18,334 nt of DNA, from contig JAFEAY010000007.1 in NCBI GenBank assembly GCA_018266175.1, positions 1-18,334 on the forward strand. Direction: 5' to 3'. How positions within the stretch are numbered: the stretch's first letter is position 1; every line of letters starts with the position of its first letter. Shown piece by piece: positions 16,638 through 18,334 of the stretch. The notes beneath the pieces are model-generated. The model did not search any database, was not told the DNA's origin, and was given only the letters and a program-made list of their open reading frames with translations. Source of the stretch: Candidatus Dependentiae bacterium. Lineage in GTDB: Bacteria; Babelota; Babeliae; Babelales; RVW-14. Position numbers and translations under genes: made by a program.

Positions 16638-16652
16638 GAAAAGGGGAAAGTA

Positions 16653-18334
16653 ATGAGGAGTGTTGGGTTTCTGTGGGTATTAGCACTACTTATGGTTCAT
16701 GGAACGTTATTCGCAGGCTTTCAATTCTCCCATCAAACTTCTACCATGAGTATTCGATCAGCAAAACTTATTGTAGGAACTCCCCTGACTGATTGGGATG
16801 GTACACTTCAACAAAGTGGAACGATCACCGGGCAGCCAATTACTTTTGCAGATGGAATCTTTACCAACAATACAACACCAGCTTTTTTTAATGGCGTGTA
16901 CAACGGCTCGTTAAATCCAATAACGCTTGATGTTAATCGAAAGTTGGTGGTGAATTGTGGAAGCTTTACTCCTCAGATTACTGTTATTAGAGGTGGAAAT
17001 GTTCTTCAAGGTCAGCCACTTTTTCTCAACCGTGATTCTATTAATTTAACGCACCAGCTCAGCAACCTTACTATTGGTGTGCAGGCTGCGCTTAACTCTA
17101 ATATTGTATTAAACCAAGGTAAAGTAACGCTGAGCGATCATCTTTTTATGGGAGATGATCGTACAATCACAGGTTCTGGGACCATGGCGCTTGATCGAAG
17201 GCGATTTGCTTTTGGGGGCAAAGATTTGCATTTGACTCATACAATATTGTGGAGCGATGCAAATGATGTGGTTTTAAATAGTAGAATTCAGTTGTCCGGC
17301 ATTTGGACTTTTACCGGGGTGACAGCTCGTTTAAATGGCAACGGCAATGTCCTTGATCTTAGTGTTGGTGGAACGATTCTTATTAAAAGTGGAACAACAC
17401 TGCATGTGAGTGATATAAAGATTAGGGGTCTTGGGATTGGGCAAATTATTTTTGAAGATAAAAATTCGTCTCTGCATATCACATCGGCTGAGCTTGAAGT
17501 TGTTTCTAATCTGACATTTACCGTGGGTGGAATCTACGCTGAGTCTTGTTCTCGCATTATTACGGGTAACAAGATTCTTACGTTTTCTGAGCAGGCAACA
17601 CTTTCAGTTGATCAAATCACTTTGTATTACGATACACTTACTTTTAATGATACGAACAATATTCAGCCACTTATTGGTGCTGCCAATAATCCCGGTGGAA
17701 AGAATGTTGCATCGGTGAACAATGGAACGATTGGTCATTTAGATTCAGGTTTATCGACGAAAGTAAGAACCAACAGTAACGCGCTCTTGAGATTAACAAC
17801 GAATAATAGTCAGGCGTTACTTTCTTGTTGCAAGAACAGTTCAAACTCGATAATAAATTTGAATAGCTTGATTCGAGTGAATAGCAATGCGTCTTTGGCG
17901 CTGAATAAGAATAGTTCTCATACGTTACTCAGATTAACGAGAAATAATAGCCAAGCAATCTTGAATTTGGATAATCAAATAAGAGTAAGTAGTAATGCAT
18001 TGTTGGCCTTGAATAAAAATAGCTCGAATGCCATTCTGAACTTGAATAACAATATTCAGACGGCAAACACAAACATTCGAGTGAACAGCAACGCGTTTGT
18101 GAGTTTGACGACAAATAATTCAAATGCGCTGCTGAAGTTGTTTGCGAATAATAGTAATGCGATTTTATCAAATGAAGCTTGTTGCCGAGTGAACAGCAAC
18201 GCGTTACTAACTCTTGCAACGAACAACTCAAATACGCTTTTGAGATTGACAACAAATAATAGTCAGGCGTTGTTGTATCTTGCAAAAAACAATTCGAATA
18301 CGATTTTGAACGGTGATTTAAACCAGTTGAGATA
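16653..18334 (+). CDS. Secreted beta-helix plus hendecad-stalk protein, 5' part (runs off window)
   Basis: 560 full codons and no stop before the window ends. ATG 16653 follows GGGGAAAG. Signal peptide MRSVGFLWVLALLMVHGTLF-A, cleavage likely before GFQFSH. Residues about 22-200 are a diverged N-module (GTITGQPITFADGIF, VLNQGKVTLSDHLFM, ITGSGTM). Residues about 203-345 are a shortened C-module (WTFTG, LNGNGN, IIFEDKNSSL). After a linker (GTIGHLDSGLSTKVRT), the Asn/Ser/Leu stalk begins at residue 374 and continues to the end with 11-, 14- and 21-residue units (SNALLRLTTNN, SQALLSCCKNS, SNSIINLNSLIRVN). The stalk matches the one in the first gene, down to ILNGDLNQLR at the cut. The missing C-terminus may therefore be a further stalk plus C-module (inference). 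A 211-base gap and its own candidate signals suggest separate transcription. Role unknown; a long surface fibre or adhesin-like protein is the likeliest reading. Confidence 0.92.
   Translation, partial: MRSVGFLWVLALLMVHGTLFAGFQFSHQTSTMSIRSAKLIVGTPLTDWDGTLQQSGTITGQPITFADGIFTNNTTPAFFNGVYNGSLNPITLDVNRKLVVNCGSFTPQITVIRGGNVLQGQPLFLNRDSINLTHQLSNLTIGVQAALNSNIVLNQGKVTLSDHLFMGDDRTITGSGTMALDRRRFAFGGKDLHLTHTILWSDANDVVLNSRIQLSGIWTFTGVTARLNGNGNVLDLSVGGTILIKSGTTLHVSDIKIRGLGIGQIIFEDKNSSLHITSAELEVVSNLTFTVGGIYAESCSRIITGNKILTFSEQATLSVDQITLYYDTLTFNDTNNIQPLIGAANNPGGKNVASVNNGTIGHLDSGLSTKVRTNSNALLRLTTNNSQALLSCCKNSSNSIINLNSLIRVNSNASLALNKNSSHTLLRLTRNNSQAILNLDNQIRVSSNALLALNKNSSNAILNLNNNIQTANTNIRVNSNAFVSLTTNNSNALLKLFANNSNAILSNEACCRVNSNALLTLATNNSNTLLRLTTNNSQALLYLAKNNSNTILNGDLNQLR
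17772..18334 (+). repeat. Hendecad coding repeat, stalk of the last gene
   Basis: In-frame units in order: SNALLRLTTNN, SQALLSCCKNS, a 14-mer, SNASLALNKNS, SHTLLRLTRNN, a 14-mer, SNALLALNKNS, a 21-mer, SNAFVSLTTNN, SNALLKLFANN, a 14-mer with EACCRVN, SNALLTLATNN, SNTLLRLTTNN, SQALLYLAKNN, then SNTILNGDLNQLR at the edge. Same vocabulary as bases 1-993. Confidence 0.85.

Noticed and set aside
243-18285. Minus-strand open frames and short plus-strand frames throughout
   Set aside because: They overlap the large genes in other frames, have no ribosome sites or family features, and those opposite the stalk mirror its repeat composition.
1-18334. Chlamydial polymorphic membrane proteins or autotransporters
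   Set aside because: No repeated GGA[ILV]/FxxN pattern and no C-terminal membrane barrel; the proteins end in the C-module or a short beta tail.

Overview
The window is AT-rich bacterial DNA in which every supportable gene lies on the + strand. Eight coding regions sit in a close-packed row, two of them cut by the window edges. All belong to one home-grown family of exported, non-enzymatic-looking repeat proteins. Each gene with a visible 5' end encodes a hydrophobic signal peptide, usually after a Shine-Dalgarno-like GGAG/GGGA stretch, so the products should leave the cytoplasm of a Gram-negative-type cell. There are no housekeeping genes, tRNAs, rRNAs, transposases or CRISPR arrays. The style (AT-rich, tandem families of large secreted repeat proteins with WD40-like and beta-helix parts, small GC-rich palindromes of the GSRIKSGMT-encoding kind) suggests a host-associated bacterium. 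My best guess is Candidatus Dependentiae (TM6); this is an impression, not proven from the window.

The proteins are assembled from five parts. (1) A 'head' starting VGSK-x-S right after the signal peptide and containing TT-x-C-T and MPVSG-like motifs. (2) An N-module of beta-strand repeats (LEGE, IxLNGGxLYL, GNGT). (3) A C-module of about 220 residues with right-handed beta-helix character (NGRGKR or DGNGK near its start, YSTRTGL near its end). (4) A seven-bladed WD40/YVTN-like propeller of about 340 residues, placed between head and C-module in three genes. (5) An Asn/Ser/Leu-rich stalk of 11-residue units with occasional 14-, 15-, 19- and 21-residue units, probably a coiled coil.

Layout. 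1-1887: 3' part of a stalk plus C-module protein. 2120-5674: giant with head and three C-modules. 5704-7182 and 7203-8228: N+C-module gene followed by a head+C-module gene. 8275-9765 and 9961-12063: a second copy of that pair, whose second gene also has the propeller. 12218-14338 and 14363-16441: two more propeller genes. 16653 to the window end: signal peptide, beta-helix region and then the same stalk as the first gene, so the two edge genes probably share one architecture and mark neighbouring copies of a larger repeated locus.

Two about 79-bp palindromic elements in opposite orientation (9782-9860 and 12122-12199) lie just upstream of two propeller genes, and their hairpin stems show compensated base changes. 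Apart from candidate promoters and one 12-bp inverted repeat before the last gene, the gaps hold little, and none exceeds 300 bases. I infer a set of paralogous surface or secreted binding proteins diversified by module duplication, insertion and exchange; ligand, host and anchoring mode cannot be read from the sequence.
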